Shown: piece by piece, positions 17,502-25,844 of the stretch
Position numbering within the stretch: the stretch's first letter is position 1
Layout of the letters: every line of letters starts with the position of its first letter
NCBI RefSeq assembly: GCF_024649945.1
Contig: NZ_JANKMS010000001.1
Coordinates: forward strand, 930,001-994,000
Reading direction: 5' to 3'
Length of the DNA stretch: 64,000 nt
Origin: Flavobacterium panacis
Lineage (GTDB): Bacteria > Bacteroidota > Bacteroidia > Flavobacteriales > Flavobacteriaceae
Notes under the pieces: generated by a model
Databases searched by the model: none
The model's input: the letters and a program-made list of their open reading frames with translations, nothing else
Told to the model about the DNA's origin: nothing
Position numbers and translations under genes: made by a program

Positions 17502-18050
17502 ATGCTAGAATTTCATTTTTCTCCTTTCCCTGTAATAGAAACAGAACGTTTGATTCTAGACAGAGTTACTGAAGCAGATCTCAAAGAAGTCTTTGAACTT
17601 CGCTCTAATCCAGAAACCATGAAGTATATTCCAAGGCCTTTAGTTAAAAATAACGAAGATGCATTGGAACATATCAAAATGATTGATGAAAAAATAGAAA
17701 ACAATACTGGTATAAATTGGGGAATCAGACTTAAAGATGATACAAAATTATTAGGAATCATAGGTTTTTACAAAATGCAACCTGAAAATTACCGTGCCGA
17801 AATTGGTTATATGCTATCTCCGGATTTTCACGGAAAAGGAATTGTACCTGAAGCAGTAAATGTATTAATCAATTTTGGATTCAAAAATTTGAATCTACAT
17901 TCGATTGAAGCTGTTATTGATCCAGAAAATTATGCTTCTGAAAAAGTATTACAAAAATGCGGATTTGTTAAAGAAGCTCATTTAAGAGAAGCAGAATTTT
18001 GGGAAGGAAATTTTCTAGACAAAGTAGTTTACTCGTTATTAAACAGTTAG
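17502..18050 (+). CDS. GNAT N-acetyltransferase of the RimJ/RimL type
   Basis: A 182-residue acetyltransferase beginning with the typical IETERLILDRVTEADLKEVF block. It continues with MLSPDFHGKGIVPEAVNVLI, the acetyl-CoA loop, and ends with IDPENYASEKVLQKCGFVKEA. The acceptor is unknown: it could be a protein N-terminus, an amino acid or an antibiotic. It is co-directional with and immediately behind the epimerase gene, so the two are probably co-transcribed. Confidence 0.85.
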   Translation: MLEFHFSPFPVIETERLILDRVTEADLKEVFELRSNPETMKYIPRPLVKNNEDALEHIKMIDEKIENNTGINWGIRLKDDTKLLGIIGFYKMQPENYRAEIGYMLSPDFHGKGIVPEAVNVLINFGFKNLNLHSIEAVIDPENYASEKVLQKCGFVKEAHLREAEFWEGNFLDKVVYSLLNS

Positions 18051-18127
18051 ACCACTTAATTTGATTCTGACAAAAAATAATCTTGTTAAAAGCAGAGTTT
18101 TCAGCAATAGTAACGATTTACTTACGT

Positions 18128-18135
18128 TATATTTG
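18128..18135 (+). promoter_or_regulatory. Predicted -7 element of the DUF3575 gene
   Basis: TATATTTG matches TAnnTTTG and lies 39 nt before the chosen ATG. A clear -33 TTG is not visible at the expected distance. Confidence 0.4.
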
Positions 18136-18173
18136 TGCCGAAAATTAATTATTCTCCACGCGACAAAATAATC

Positions 18174-18728
18174 ATGAAAAAAATACTCGCCTTAACTGTT
18201 CTTTTCTTAACAATTCAAGCTCAAAGTCAGACTTTTGTAAAATTTAATGGTGCAACAGCTTTATTATTAGTTCCTAATATTGGAATTGAAACTAGTATTG
18301 GCGAAAAAACCACATTTAGTGCCGATGTAATGGCTTCTTTTTGGGAATCGTTTAACGGAAATCACCCGATGAAACTTGTCACTTTTACTCCCGAAATTCG
18401 TTATCATTTTAAAGAAAAATATAATGGTTTTTATGCTGGAGCCCACATTGGAGCTGATCAATATAAACTACAAAAATGGAATTACTGGGACACCAACATG
18501 TACGAAGATGGTTTTGGATACAGAATTGGAGCTACGGCAGGATACAACTTAAAATTAAACGATAAGTTTGTACTTGATATTTTTGTCGGAGGTGGCTGGC
18601 ACCAAGGATTCTATCATGGTAAATATAATGACGGAACTCCAGGAAGATACGAAAAAACAGTCAACTGGAACAAAAGCGGCGAATGGCTTCCTTACCGTGG
18701 AGGTGTAATGATTTCGTACAAACTATAA
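18174..18728 (+). CDS. DUF3575-type outer-membrane beta-barrel protein
   Basis: A 184-residue protein with a signal peptide (MKKILALTVLFLTIQAQSQ). Alternating aromatic strands follow (FTPEIRYHF, GFYAGAHIGADQY, YRIGATAGYNLKL, FVLDIFVGGGWHQGF), ending in YRGGVMISYKL, as expected for a small outer-membrane barrel. It fits the Bacteroidetes DUF3575 family, whose function is unknown. The start at 18174 is chosen because the earlier ATG at 18135 overlaps the promoter box and would spoil the signal peptide. Confidence 0.75.
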   Translation: MKKILALTVLFLTIQAQSQTFVKFNGATALLLVPNIGIETSIGEKTTFSADVMASFWESFNGNHPMKLVTFTPEIRYHFKEKYNGFYAGAHIGADQYKLQKWNYWDTNMYEDGFGYRIGATAGYNLKLNDKFVLDIFVGGGWHQGFYHGKYNDGTPGRYEKTVNWNKSGEWLPYRGGVMISYKL

Positions 18729-18729
18729 G

Positions 18730-18969
18730 TTAGGAAATTTTAGGAAGCGTTTTTATATACAACTCTTCCACTTTCTTTCTTGCCCAATCTGTTTTTCTTA
18801 AAAAGGTAAGACTCGATTTTACACTTGGATTAGAATTAAAACACTTGACAGGAATTAATTCTCCTAAAGTATCAAAACCATAATAGTCGACTAATGTTTC
18901 GACAATTTTTTGAAGTGTTATTCCGTGTAAAGGATCTTTAGATTGGTTTTGCATTTTGTAATATTTCAT
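18730..18969 (-). CDS. VF530 family small DNA-binding-like protein
   Basis: A 79-residue protein with the family-wide signature [38 protein letters not shown] and [11 protein letters not shown]. The family (VF530/DUF2132) is widespread in bacteria; its structure has been linked to a DNA-binding fold but its role is undefined. Translation may begin at 18969 or at the internal Met at 18954. It converges on the DUF3575 gene, with one base between the ends. Confidence 0.85.
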   Translation of the reverse strand: MKYYKMQNQSKDPLHGITLQKIVETLVDYYGFDTLGELIPVKCFNSNPSVKSSLTFLRKTDWARKKVEELYIKTLPKIS

Positions 18970-18981
18970 TAAATAATATCA

Positions 18982-19015
18982 AAAAGACCGTACTATGAAA
19001 AGTACGGTCTTTTCT
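18982..19015. terminator. Terminator following the outer-membrane protein gene
   Basis: A 13-bp perfect stem, AAAAGACCGTACT (18982-18994) with AGTACGGTCTTTT (19001-19013), has a 6-nt loop. A T-rich tract lies on the plus side and an A/T tract on the minus side. It lies downstream of the gene ending at 19066. Confidence 0.8.
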
Positions 19016-19065
19016 TTTTGCAAAATTACTAAATTGAATTTTACAGTAATCAAATAAAGAATAAA

Positions 19066-19704
19066 TTAGAATAAGAATTTAAATCCTACAGAAATTGGAG
19101 AAGTTAAATTAGGATTACTCCCGCCTAAAGCAGTATTGTAAAATGGATCCACATTTGCTGCATGCGCTAATCCGAAATTAGTTACTGTAGTTTTTTCTCC
19201 CGTTTTAGGATCAAGTGTTGTTGATGTAAAGTTCGCCAAATCATAAGAAAACTCCACAGAGAAATTTTTAGTTACGAAATAATCAAATCCGCCTGACATA
19301 GATACCCCAATTTGATTCACTTTTAACTCGCTTTCTTTTTCTTTTCCTGAAATAATCGGCACTGCTAATTGTCCAAAGAAATAAAGAGAACCTGCAACAT
19401 TCCAATATTTTCTAACTAAAGGCTGTGCCACGATTAAATCTGTTTTTGCTGCTGTACCTGCGTCAGAATCTGCTTTTATATTTATATAACCAACAGCCGC
19501 TCCAACAGCAACAGATGGAGTTACAAATGTTCCAACAATTGGCAATACAGAAATATTGGTACTTTTAGCATCTGCCGTTTTAGTCTGCTGATAACCAAAC
19601 TGAGAAGTTACAAACCACGTTCCTTTTAAACCTTGAGTTGAATCCTGAGCTTTAGCGGCGAAACTCAATAATACAACACTTACTAGCGTTACAATTTTTT
19701 TCAT
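19066..19704 (-). CDS. Outer-membrane beta-barrel (porin-like) protein
   Basis: A 212-residue protein with a signal peptide (MKKIVTLVSVVLLSFAAKAQ), then amphipathic strands such as GTWFVTSQFGYQQT, SVAVGAAVGYINIKAD, QIGVSMSGGFDYFV and FSVEFSYDLANFTS. It ends in PISVGFKFLF with the terminal Phe typical of BAM substrates. No specific function can be assigned. The start at 19704 gives the signal peptide; an upstream ATG (19734) would add ten unlikely residues. Confidence 0.78.
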   Translation of the reverse strand: MKKIVTLVSVVLLSFAAKAQDSTQGLKGTWFVTSQFGYQQTKTADAKSTNISVLPIVGTFVTPSVAVGAAVGYINIKADSDAGTAAKTDLIVAQPLVRKYWNVAGSLYFFGQLAVPIISGKEKESELKVNQIGVSMSGGFDYFVTKNFSVEFSYDLANFTSTTLDPKTGEKTTVTNFGLAHAANVDPFYNTALGGSNPNLTSPISVGFKFLF

Positions 19705-19831
19705 TATAAATTTGTTTTTGAAATTATGAAACAAACTTAGCCGTAAGCTTTTCTCTCGGGAATGATTAAAATCATAGATTAAAAAAAAACTTTAATTATC
19801 TTAGCGAGCATAAAGTTTTTCAATTTTGTCT

Positions 19832-19839
19832 TACATTTG
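19832..19839 (+). promoter_or_regulatory. Predicted -7 element of smpB
   Basis: TACATTTG matches TAnnTTTG and is only 5 nt before the smpB ATG. The message would therefore have a very short 5' leader. No good -33 TTG is seen at the normal spacing. Confidence 0.45.
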
Positions 19840-19844
19840 CATCC

Positions 19845-20300
19845 ATGTTAAAATCAGTCAATATATTAAATAAAAGAGCCCGATTTGATTACGAAATAAT
19901 CGATACCTACACTGCTGGAATTGTTTTAGCTGGTACAGAAATCAAATCAATTCGTTTAGGAAAAGCCAATATCACTGAAAGCTTTTGCGAGTTCAGTGGC
20001 ATGGAGCTCTTTGCAATCAATACGTATATCGAAGAATATTCGTTTGGAAATCAATTCAATCATAAATCAAGAAGCGAACGAAAACTGCTTTTGAATAAAA
20101 AAGAATTAAAAACCCTTCATAAAAATGTGCAAGCAAAAGGACTTACTATTGTTCCTTTAAAATTATTCACAAATGAAAAAGGTTTAGCCAAATTACAAAT
20201 TGGACTTTGTCGAGGAAAGAAAAACTATGATAAACGAGAGTCTTTAAAAGAACAAGATACTAAGAGAGATTTGGATCGTATTAAAAAAGCTTTTAACTAA
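19845..20300 (+). CDS. smpB: SsrA-binding protein SmpB
   Basis: It binds tmRNA and delivers it to stalled ribosomes in trans-translation. The 151 residues contain [47 protein letters not shown] and the C-terminal [18 protein letters not shown], all standard for SmpB. No tmRNA gene is visible in this window. A perfect hairpin overlaps its stop codon. Confidence 0.97.
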   Translation: MLKSVNILNKRARFDYEIIDTYTAGIVLAGTEIKSIRLGKANITESFCEFSGMELFAINTYIEEYSFGNQFNHKSRSERKLLLNKKELKTLHKNVQAKGLTIVPLKLFTNEKGLAKLQIGLCRGKKNYDKRESLKEQDTKRDLDRIKKAFN

Positions 20301-20312
20301 AAGCTTTTTTAA
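20281..20312 (+). terminator. smpB terminator overlapping the stop codon
   Basis: A 14-bp perfect stem (20281-20294 with 20299-20312) and an AACT loop embrace the stop codon at 20298-20300. The stem consists of A-run, GC, T-run and is followed by TTTCC, so it could end transcription in either direction. Confidence 0.65.
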
Positions 20313-20379
20313 TTTCCATAAAGTCCTATTTATTAATATTTTATCGTTATTTTTACTTATAACCAATTAACTGTAAAAT

Positions 20380-21021
20380 ATGAAAAAGTCTTTACTTTTA
20401 TTTTTCGCTGTAGTTATGTTTTCTGGTTGTGGCAGCAATACTTCTATTGTAAACAGCTGGAGAGATCCAAAAATTACGGTTGCCCAAGAAAATTTCAAAA
20501 AGGTTTTAGTCGTTGTTCTGGTAAAAGATGAAGCATCAAGAAGAGTTGCAGAAAACCGAATCGCCGCCAACCATCCTATTTTTAAAACTTCTTATCAATA
20601 CTTAAACGAAACAACAAAAGAACTCACAAAGGAACAGAAGTTAAAAATTCTTCAAGATGAAAATTTCGATGGAGTTGTAACCATGCGACTTGTAAGCAAA
20701 GAAAAAGAAACAACCTATGTTCCTGGAACTTACACTGGAATGTACTATGGAGGTTTTGACGGAATGTATACCGGAATGTACGGATACGGCTTTGGAAACT
20801 GGTATGGAATGTATTCACCAAACTTCTATGATCCTGGTTACTACCAAGAATCAACATCTTATATGGTAGAAACCAATATTTTTTCATTAAAAGAAAATAA
20901 ACTAATCTGGACAGGAACTACAAAATCTGATTATGTTACTGATTTGGGACAAACTGTAGATGCCATCATGCAGGCTGTTGTAAAAGAAATGAGAAAAGAC
21001 GGTTCTCTTCCTCCAAAATAA
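20380..21021 (+). CDS. Putative lipoprotein, DUF4136-like
   Basis: A 213-residue exported protein with a lipoprotein signal (MKKSLLLFFAVVMFSGCGS). The start of the mature part, NTSIVNSWRDPKITVAQENF, is typical of a common Bacteroidetes lipoprotein family. A Gly/Tyr/Met-rich stretch (about residues 113-150, with repeated GMY) lies in the middle. It ends TVDAIMQAVVKEMRKDGSLPPK. Function unknown; likely anchored in a membrane facing the periplasm. Confidence 0.7.
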   Translation: MKKSLLLFFAVVMFSGCGSNTSIVNSWRDPKITVAQENFKKVLVVVLVKDEASRRVAENRIAANHPIFKTSYQYLNETTKELTKEQKLKILQDENFDGVVTMRLVSKEKETTYVPGTYTGMYYGGFDGMYTGMYGYGFGNWYGMYSPNFYDPGYYQESTSYMVETNIFSLKENKLIWTGTTKSDYVTDLGQTVDAIMQAVVKEMRKDGSLPPK

Positions 21022-21028
21022 AAATATC

Positions 21029-21062
21029 AAAAAGCAGTATTTCAAAATACTGCTTTTCTTTT
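21029..21062 (+). terminator. Terminator after the lipoprotein gene
   Basis: A 12-bp perfect stem (21030-21041 AAAAGCAGTATT with 21046-21057 AATACTGCTTTT) and a 4-nt loop are followed by a CTTTTGTTT tract. Confidence 0.8.
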
Positions 21063-21107
21063 GTTTAGAAAATTGACTAAATTTGTCAAGACTAAAAAAT
21101 TCATATA

Positions 21108-22157
21108 ATGAAATCGCTTTTAAAAAACGCTAGAGAACAAAAAGGTTTAAAAACTCGTGAATTGGCTCAACTTGTAGGAATTGATCAAGCTTTGATTAGC
21201 AAATTTGAATCTGGAACTAGAAAACCAACTAAAGATCAAGTTATAAAACTGTCTCAACTTTTGGAGATTGATTATGAAACTTTGATGATAGCTTGGCTTA
21301 AAGAAAAGATTCTATATGAAATTGGTGATGATGAATTTGCTTTGAAAGCTTTAAAAGTTGCCGAAGACGAAATAAAATACAATAAAACAGTTTCCAATCT
21401 TAAGTTATCAACTTCATTAGAGAAGATTCTAAAAGAAATAGATTCTTTAAAAACAAAACTTGATTCTCATCGTCAATATGACAGTTTTAAAATCAAACAA
21501 GCGCTCGAATTAGAATACACTTTTGAAAGCAATAGAATTGAAGGAAATACTATGACGCTTCGCGAAACGGATATGGTTATTAATGAAGGTTTGACCATTT
21601 CGGGAAAAAGTATGCGTGAACATCTTGAAGCTATTAATCATCAAGAAGCTATTGGTTTTATAAAAGAATTAATGGGTAAAAGTAATTCGTTAAACGAACG
21701 CGATCTTTTATCTATTCATAATTTGATACTTCGAGGAATAATTCCAGAAGATGCAGGACGTTACAGAAAAGTTCAAGTTATGATACAAGGAAGTTCACAC
21801 ATGCCTCCTCAGCCTTTAATGATTCCTCAGGAAATGGAAGAATATTTTATTTGGTACGAAATCAACAAAAACAAATTACATCCTGTCATTCTAGCTGCTG
21901 AAATGCACGAACGCTTAGTAGCAATTCATCCTTTTATTGATGGAAACGGCAGAGTTTCAAGATTGATTATGAATTTAATTTTGATGCAAAAAGGCTATCC
22001 AATAGCTAATATTAAAGGCGATTATGAAAATCGAATGCAATATTATCAATCTTTAGAAATAGCCCAAACTAAAAAAGACAAAGAAGATTTTTTCCTTTTC
22101 ATTGCACAAAGAGAAAAAGAAAGTTTAGAAAGATACATTTCAATTCTAACGCAATAA
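21108..22157 (+). CDS. XRE-type helix-turn-helix plus Fic domain protein
   Basis: This 349-residue protein has an N-terminal HTH (residues 1-60, REQKGLKTRELAQLVGIDQA). A linker follows, then a Fic domain with the catalytic motif HPFIDGNGRVSR (His274), the hallmark of AMP- or nucleotidyl-transferase activity on protein hydroxyls. SNRIEGN at residues 141-147 fits the inhibitory-helix motif [ST]xxxE[GN] placed before the Fic core, so the activity is probably self-restrained (class II). The HTH suggests DNA binding and autoregulation. No antitoxin-like neighbour is present and the gene is monocistronic. The target is unknown. Confidence 0.88.
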   Translation: MKSLLKNAREQKGLKTRELAQLVGIDQALISKFESGTRKPTKDQVIKLSQLLEIDYETLMIAWLKEKILYEIGDDEFALKALKVAEDEIKYNKTVSNLKLSTSLEKILKEIDSLKTKLDSHRQYDSFKIKQALELEYTFESNRIEGNTMTLRETDMVINEGLTISGKSMREHLEAINHQEAIGFIKELMGKSNSLNERDLLSIHNLILRGIIPEDAGRYRKVQVMIQGSSHMPPQPLMIPQEMEEYFIWYEINKNKLHPVILAAEMHERLVAIHPFIDGNGRVSRLIMNLILMQKGYPIANIKGDYENRMQYYQSLEIAQTKKDKEDFFLFIAQREKESLERYISILTQ

Positions 22158-22183
22158 AAAAGCCCGTATAAAACGGGCTTTTC
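22158..22183. terminator. Bidirectional terminator between fic gene and pcm
   Basis: The stem AAAAGCCCGT with ACGGGCTTTT has a 5-nt loop and T-runs on both strands. It sits exactly in the 28-nt gap between two convergent genes. Confidence 0.85.
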
Positions 22184-22185
22184 TA

Positions 22186-22827
22186 TTAATTTTTATCTTC
22201 TAATAAAGGAACAAATCGAAACTCTCCAAATTCATGTTTTTCAAATTGAGTTTCATTCTTTCTGATTAATAAAGTCATAATCTGAACATCTTCTCCCAAC
22301 GGAATAACAAGCCTTCCTCCTATTTTCAATTGCGCCATTAAAGGCTGCGGAATAAAAGGTGCACCCGCTGTAACTATAATACTATCAAACGGAGCAAAAT
22401 TTGGTAATCCTTTATATCCATCTCCAAAAGTAACATGCTTTGGACGAATGTTTAATTTTGGAAAAAGATTTGAAGTTGTTTTAAATAATTCACTTTGTCT
22501 CTCAACTGTATAAACTTTCGCACCAAGCATAAATAATACAGCAGTCTGATAACCAGAACCTGTACCAATTTCTAAAATTTTATGATCTTTCTTAACTTCA
22601 AGCAATTGCGACTGAAAAGCTACTGTGTAAGGCTGAGAAATAGTTTGCCCCGCTCCAATAGGAAACGCTTTGTCCTGATAAGCATAATCTTCAAAACTTG
22701 AGTTCAAAAAAAGGTGTCTCGGGATTTTTCTTATCGCTTCTAGAACAGTTCTATCAGTAATTCCTTTTTGCTCTAAAGTAGTTACTAATTGATTACGAAG
22801 TCCTTGATGTTTGGCAGTGTCTTTCAA
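22186..22827 (-). CDS. pcm: Protein-L-isoaspartate O-methyltransferase
   Basis: It repairs isoaspartyl residues in aged proteins using S-adenosylmethionine. The 213 residues contain IGAGQTISQPYTVAFQSQLL, then the SAM loop ILEIGTGSGYQTAVLFMLGA and FDSIIVTAGAPFIPQPLMAQL. Length and motif order are those of the standard family. Monocistronic, as far as visible. Confidence 0.93.
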   Translation of the reverse strand: MKDTAKHQGLRNQLVTTLEQKGITDRTVLEAIRKIPRHLFLNSSFEDYAYQDKAFPIGAGQTISQPYTVAFQSQLLEVKKDHKILEIGTGSGYQTAVLFMLGAKVYTVERQSELFKTTSNLFPKLNIRPKHVTFGDGYKGLPNFAPFDSIIVTAGAPFIPQPLMAQLKIGGRLVIPLGEDVQIMTLLIRKNETQFEKHEFGEFRFVPLLEDKN

Positions 22828-23174
22828 AATGGGTGGGTTTTATTTTCGCAAAAATAAGAAACAAAACAGGATTTCAAATATTGATTTTTAAATAATAAAT
22901 TAATACAGTCGAAAGTCGATAGTTAAAAGTCGTAAATCACCATTTGGCACGTTGAGCGAAGTCGAATTCATTCGTATTTTAATTTTATGTTTTTTGATTT
23001 CGTTCAAGAGAAATAGCTTTAAGTTGAAAATGCAATTTGCGACCAACGACAGTCAAATAACGACCAACAACCAACGACTAACAATTAAACATTTCACAAC
23101 TCACATTTCACAATTCGCTAAATTCATTTTCACGTTAAACAAATAAATTATATTTTTGTTTAAAATACATTCTC
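22828..23174. other. Gene-free stretch with low-complexity word repeats
   Basis: These 347 bases hold no convincing gene. The middle contains related words, such as GTCGAAAGTCGATAG, CGTTGAGCGAAGTCGAA, and then CGACCAACGAC, ACGACCAACAACCAACGACT, CATTTCACAACTCACATTTC, which look like decayed dispersed repeats. At the right end TATTTTTG (23151-23158) is a plausible -7 box for the oxidoreductase gene starting at 23175. Confidence 0.6.
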
Positions 23175-24140
23175 ATGTTAAAAGTAGGAGTTTTAGGTGC
23201 TGGTCATCTTGGTAAAATACATTTACGCTTATTACAACAATCTGACCAATACGAATTAGTTGGATTTTACGACGAAAATCAAGAAAATGCCGAAAGAATC
23301 TCAAAAGAGTTTGGCTATAAAAACTTCAGCACAATTGCAAAACTCATTCACGCTGTCGACGTGATTGATATTGTTACTCCAACACTTTCACATTACAAAT
23401 GTGCAAAAGTCGCAATCAAATCTGGAAAACATATTTTTATTGAAAAACCAATCGCCAATACTGTAGAAGAAGCTGAAGAAATTATTGCTTTAGCCAAAGA
23501 ATACAATGTAAAAGGACAAGTTGGTCACGTAGAGCGCTTTAATCCCGCTTTTATTGCTACAAAAAACATGATCGAAAATCCAATGTTTATTGAAACGCAT
23601 CGTTTGGCCGAATTTAATCCGCGTGGTACTGACGTTCCTGTGGTTTTAGATTTAATGATTCATGATATTGATGCGATTTTAAGTGTTGTGAATTCAAAAG
23701 TAAAAGACATTCATGCAAGTGGTGTTTCCGTAATTAGTGACACTCCAGATATTGCGAATGCTAGAATTGAATTCGAAAACGGATGCGTTGCAAATTTAAC
23801 TGCGAGCAGAATTTCATTGAAAAACATGCGTAAATCCCGTTTCTTTCAAAAAGATGCTTACATCTCGGTTGACTTTTTAGAAAAGAAATGCGAAGTGGTT
23901 CGTATGAAGGATGCGCCAGAAGTTCCTGGAGATTTTGATATGATTCTTCAAAATGCCGAAGGTGTAAAAAAACAAATCTATTTCACTAATCCAGATGTTG
24001 AGCAAAATAATGCTATTTTGGACGAATTAGAATCTTTTGCAAATGCAATCAATACTGATACTACGCCAGTTGTAACATTGGAGCAAGCTACAGATGCATT
24101 AAGAGTGGCTTACCAAATTATTGACTGTTTCAATAAATAA
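23175..24140 (+). CDS. Gfo/Idh/MocA family NAD(P)-dependent oxidoreductase
   Basis: A 321-residue dehydrogenase. The N-terminal Rossmann motif is VGVLGAGHLGKIHLRLL. The conserved HIFIEKPIANTVEEAEE carries the EKP lysine used in catalysis, and GQVGHVERFNPAF and LDLMIHDIDAILSV with the expected His-Asp follow. In several Flavobacterium genomes the same gene precedes a 3-hydroxyacyl-CoA dehydrogenase (general recollection). The sugar or inositol substrate cannot be told from sequence. Confidence 0.88.
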   Translation: MLKVGVLGAGHLGKIHLRLLQQSDQYELVGFYDENQENAERISKEFGYKNFSTIAKLIHAVDVIDIVTPTLSHYKCAKVAIKSGKHIFIEKPIANTVEEAEEIIALAKEYNVKGQVGHVERFNPAFIATKNMIENPMFIETHRLAEFNPRGTDVPVVLDLMIHDIDAILSVVNSKVKDIHASGVSVISDTPDIANARIEFENGCVANLTASRISLKNMRKSRFFQKDAYISVDFLEKKCEVVRMKDAPEVPGDFDMILQNAEGVKKQIYFTNPDVEQNNAILDELESFANAINTDTTPVVTLEQATDALRVAYQIIDCFNK

Positions 24141-24160
24141 GTAAATTTCAAAAAAAATAA

Positions 24161-24205
24161 ATTAGCCACGAATTCACGAATAAATTGGTGAATTCGTGGC
24201 TAAAT
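24161..24205. repeat. GCCACGAATT-family inverted repeat, short form
   Basis: The arms TTAGCCACGAATTCAC (24162-24177) and GTGAATTCGTGGCTAA (24188-24203) are perfect and separated by 10 nt, a much shorter spacer than in other copies. The element lies between the oxidoreductase gene and the acyl-CoA dehydrogenase gene and could act as a transcript hairpin. Confidence 0.8.
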
Positions 24206-24228
24206 CATAAAAAAATATCTATCAAAAT

Positions 24229-25122
24229 ATGAAAACAATAGCTGTAATTGGAGCAGGAACAATGGGTAACGGAATTGCGCATACCTTTGCGCAAAGCGGT
24301 TTTACTGTAAAATTAATTGACGTTTCTGAAAAATCATTAGATAAAGGAATGGCAACTATTGCAGCCAATTTAGATAGAATGTTATCTAAAGGCACCATTA
24401 CACAAGAAGATGTTGCCAGAACAATCACCAATATTATTACGTATACCGATATAAAAGACGGCGTTGTAGGCGTTGATTTAGTAGTTGAAGCTGCAACTGA
24501 AAATGTAGAATTGAAACTGAACATCTTTAAACAATTAAATGAATATTGCTCACATAATACGATTTTAGCAACCAATACTTCTTCTATCTCAATTACACAA
24601 ATTGGAGCAGTTGTAGCACATCCTGAGCGTGTTATCGGAATGCACTTTATGAATCCGGTGCCGATTATGAAATTGGTTGAAATCATTCGCGGATATAACA
24701 CAAGTGATGAAGTAACTAAAATCATCATGACTTTATCTGAAAAATTAGGTAAAGTTCCAGTTGAAGTAAATGATTATCCGGGATTTGTGGCAAACAGAAT
24801 TTTAATGCCAATGCTAAACGAGGCAATTGAAACGTTATACAATAAAGTTGCTGGGGTTTACGAAATCGACACCGTAATGAAATTAGGAATGGGACATCCG
24901 ATGGGACCACTTCAATTAGCCGATTTTATAGGACTTGACGTTTGTCTTGCAATTCTTAATGTAATGTACGACGGATTCAAAAACCCAAAATATGCTCCTT
25001 GCCCGCTTTTAGTAAATATGGTTAGAGCTGGAAAATTAGGAGTTAAATCTGGAGAAGGTTTTTACGATTATAGCGAAAGTAAAAAAGCAGAGAAAATTTC
25101 GAAGCAGTTTATTCTTTCATAA
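24229..25122 (+). CDS. 3-hydroxybutyryl-CoA (3-hydroxyacyl-CoA) dehydrogenase
   Basis: An NAD-dependent enzyme interconverting 3-hydroxyacyl-CoA and 3-ketoacyl-CoA. The 297 residues comprise a Rossmann N-half (VIGAGTMGNGIAHTFAQSG) and the catalytic segment RVIGMHFMNPVPIMKLVEII. The C-terminal helical domain has FVANRILMPMLNEAI and GMGHPMGPLQLADFIGLD. The short stand-alone form is typical of PaaH/Hbd-like enzymes rather than fused FadB. Its tail leads into yggS after 12 nt. Confidence 0.92.
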   Translation: MKTIAVIGAGTMGNGIAHTFAQSGFTVKLIDVSEKSLDKGMATIAANLDRMLSKGTITQEDVARTITNIITYTDIKDGVVGVDLVVEAATENVELKLNIFKQLNEYCSHNTILATNTSSISITQIGAVVAHPERVIGMHFMNPVPIMKLVEIIRGYNTSDEVTKIIMTLSEKLGKVPVEVNDYPGFVANRILMPMLNEAIETLYNKVAGVYEIDTVMKLGMGHPMGPLQLADFIGLDVCLAILNVMYDGFKNPKYAPCPLLVNMVRAGKLGVKSGEGFYDYSESKKAEKISKQFILS

Positions 25123-25134
25123 AAAAGAAATATC

Positions 25135-25794
25135 ATGTCGATTCAATCGAATTTAAATACAATTAAAGCAACTTTACCTGAACACGTAACTCTAGTTGCC
25201 GTTTCCAAAACAAAACCTGTTTCAGATTTGATGCAAGCTTATGAAGCTGGTCAGCGAATTTTTGGAGAAAACAAAATTCAGGAAATGACGGAGAAATGGG
25301 AAGAAATGCCAAAGGATATCCAATGGCATATGATTGGTCATGTTCAGTCGAATAAAGTCAAATTTATGGCACCTTATGTCACTTTGATCCATGGTGTTGA
25401 CAGTTTGAAATTATTACAAGAAATCAATAAACAAGCTTTAAAAAACAACAGAATTATAGATTGTCTTCTTCAAATTTATATTGCTGAAGAAGAATCTAAA
25501 TTCGGTTTGGACGAAAAAGAATTAAATGAACTTTTAACTTCTACAGAGTTCAAAGAATTGAAAAATATTCGTATCTTAGGTTTAATGGGAATGGCCACTT
25601 TCACCGAAGACCAAAACCAAATAAAGAAAGAATTCACACATTTAAAATCTATTTTTGATTCTGCTAAAACAGTGAAAACTGAAAACTGCCTACTGAATAC
25701 TATATCAATGGGAATGTCCGGCGATTATCAATTAGCCATAGAATGTGGCAGCACAATGGTGAGAATTGGAAGCAGCATTTTTGGCGGGCGCTAA
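25135..25794 (+). CDS. YggS/PLPHP family pyridoxal-phosphate homeostasis protein
   Basis: A 219-residue alanine-racemase-fold protein that binds PLP without known catalysis. The cofactor lysine lies in VAVSKTKP near the N-terminus, followed by QRIFGENKIQE and WHMIGHVQSNKVK. The phosphate-binding end is SMGMSGDYQLAIECGSTMVR with RIGSSIFG. It is probably co-transcribed with the preceding dehydrogenase. Confidence 0.93.
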   Translation: MSIQSNLNTIKATLPEHVTLVAVSKTKPVSDLMQAYEAGQRIFGENKIQEMTEKWEEMPKDIQWHMIGHVQSNKVKFMAPYVTLIHGVDSLKLLQEINKQALKNNRIIDCLLQIYIAEEESKFGLDEKELNELLTSTEFKELKNIRILGLMGMATFTEDQNQIKKEFTHLKSIFDSAKTVKTENCLLNTISMGMSGDYQLAIECGSTMVRIGSSIFGGR

Positions 25795-25844
25795 ACTACA
25801 ATAGATTTTAACTGATTACTAAAAACTGAGACTGGACACTTAAT

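Noticed and set aside
21108..22157. Fic gene considered as part of a mobile defence island
   Set aside because: Neighbours on both sides are housekeeping genes (smpB, pcm), with no integrase, att repeat or composition shift visible.
22952..23146. 64-codon ORF upstream of the Gfo/Idh gene
   Set aside because: It is a translation of low-complexity word repeats, with no recognisable protein features.
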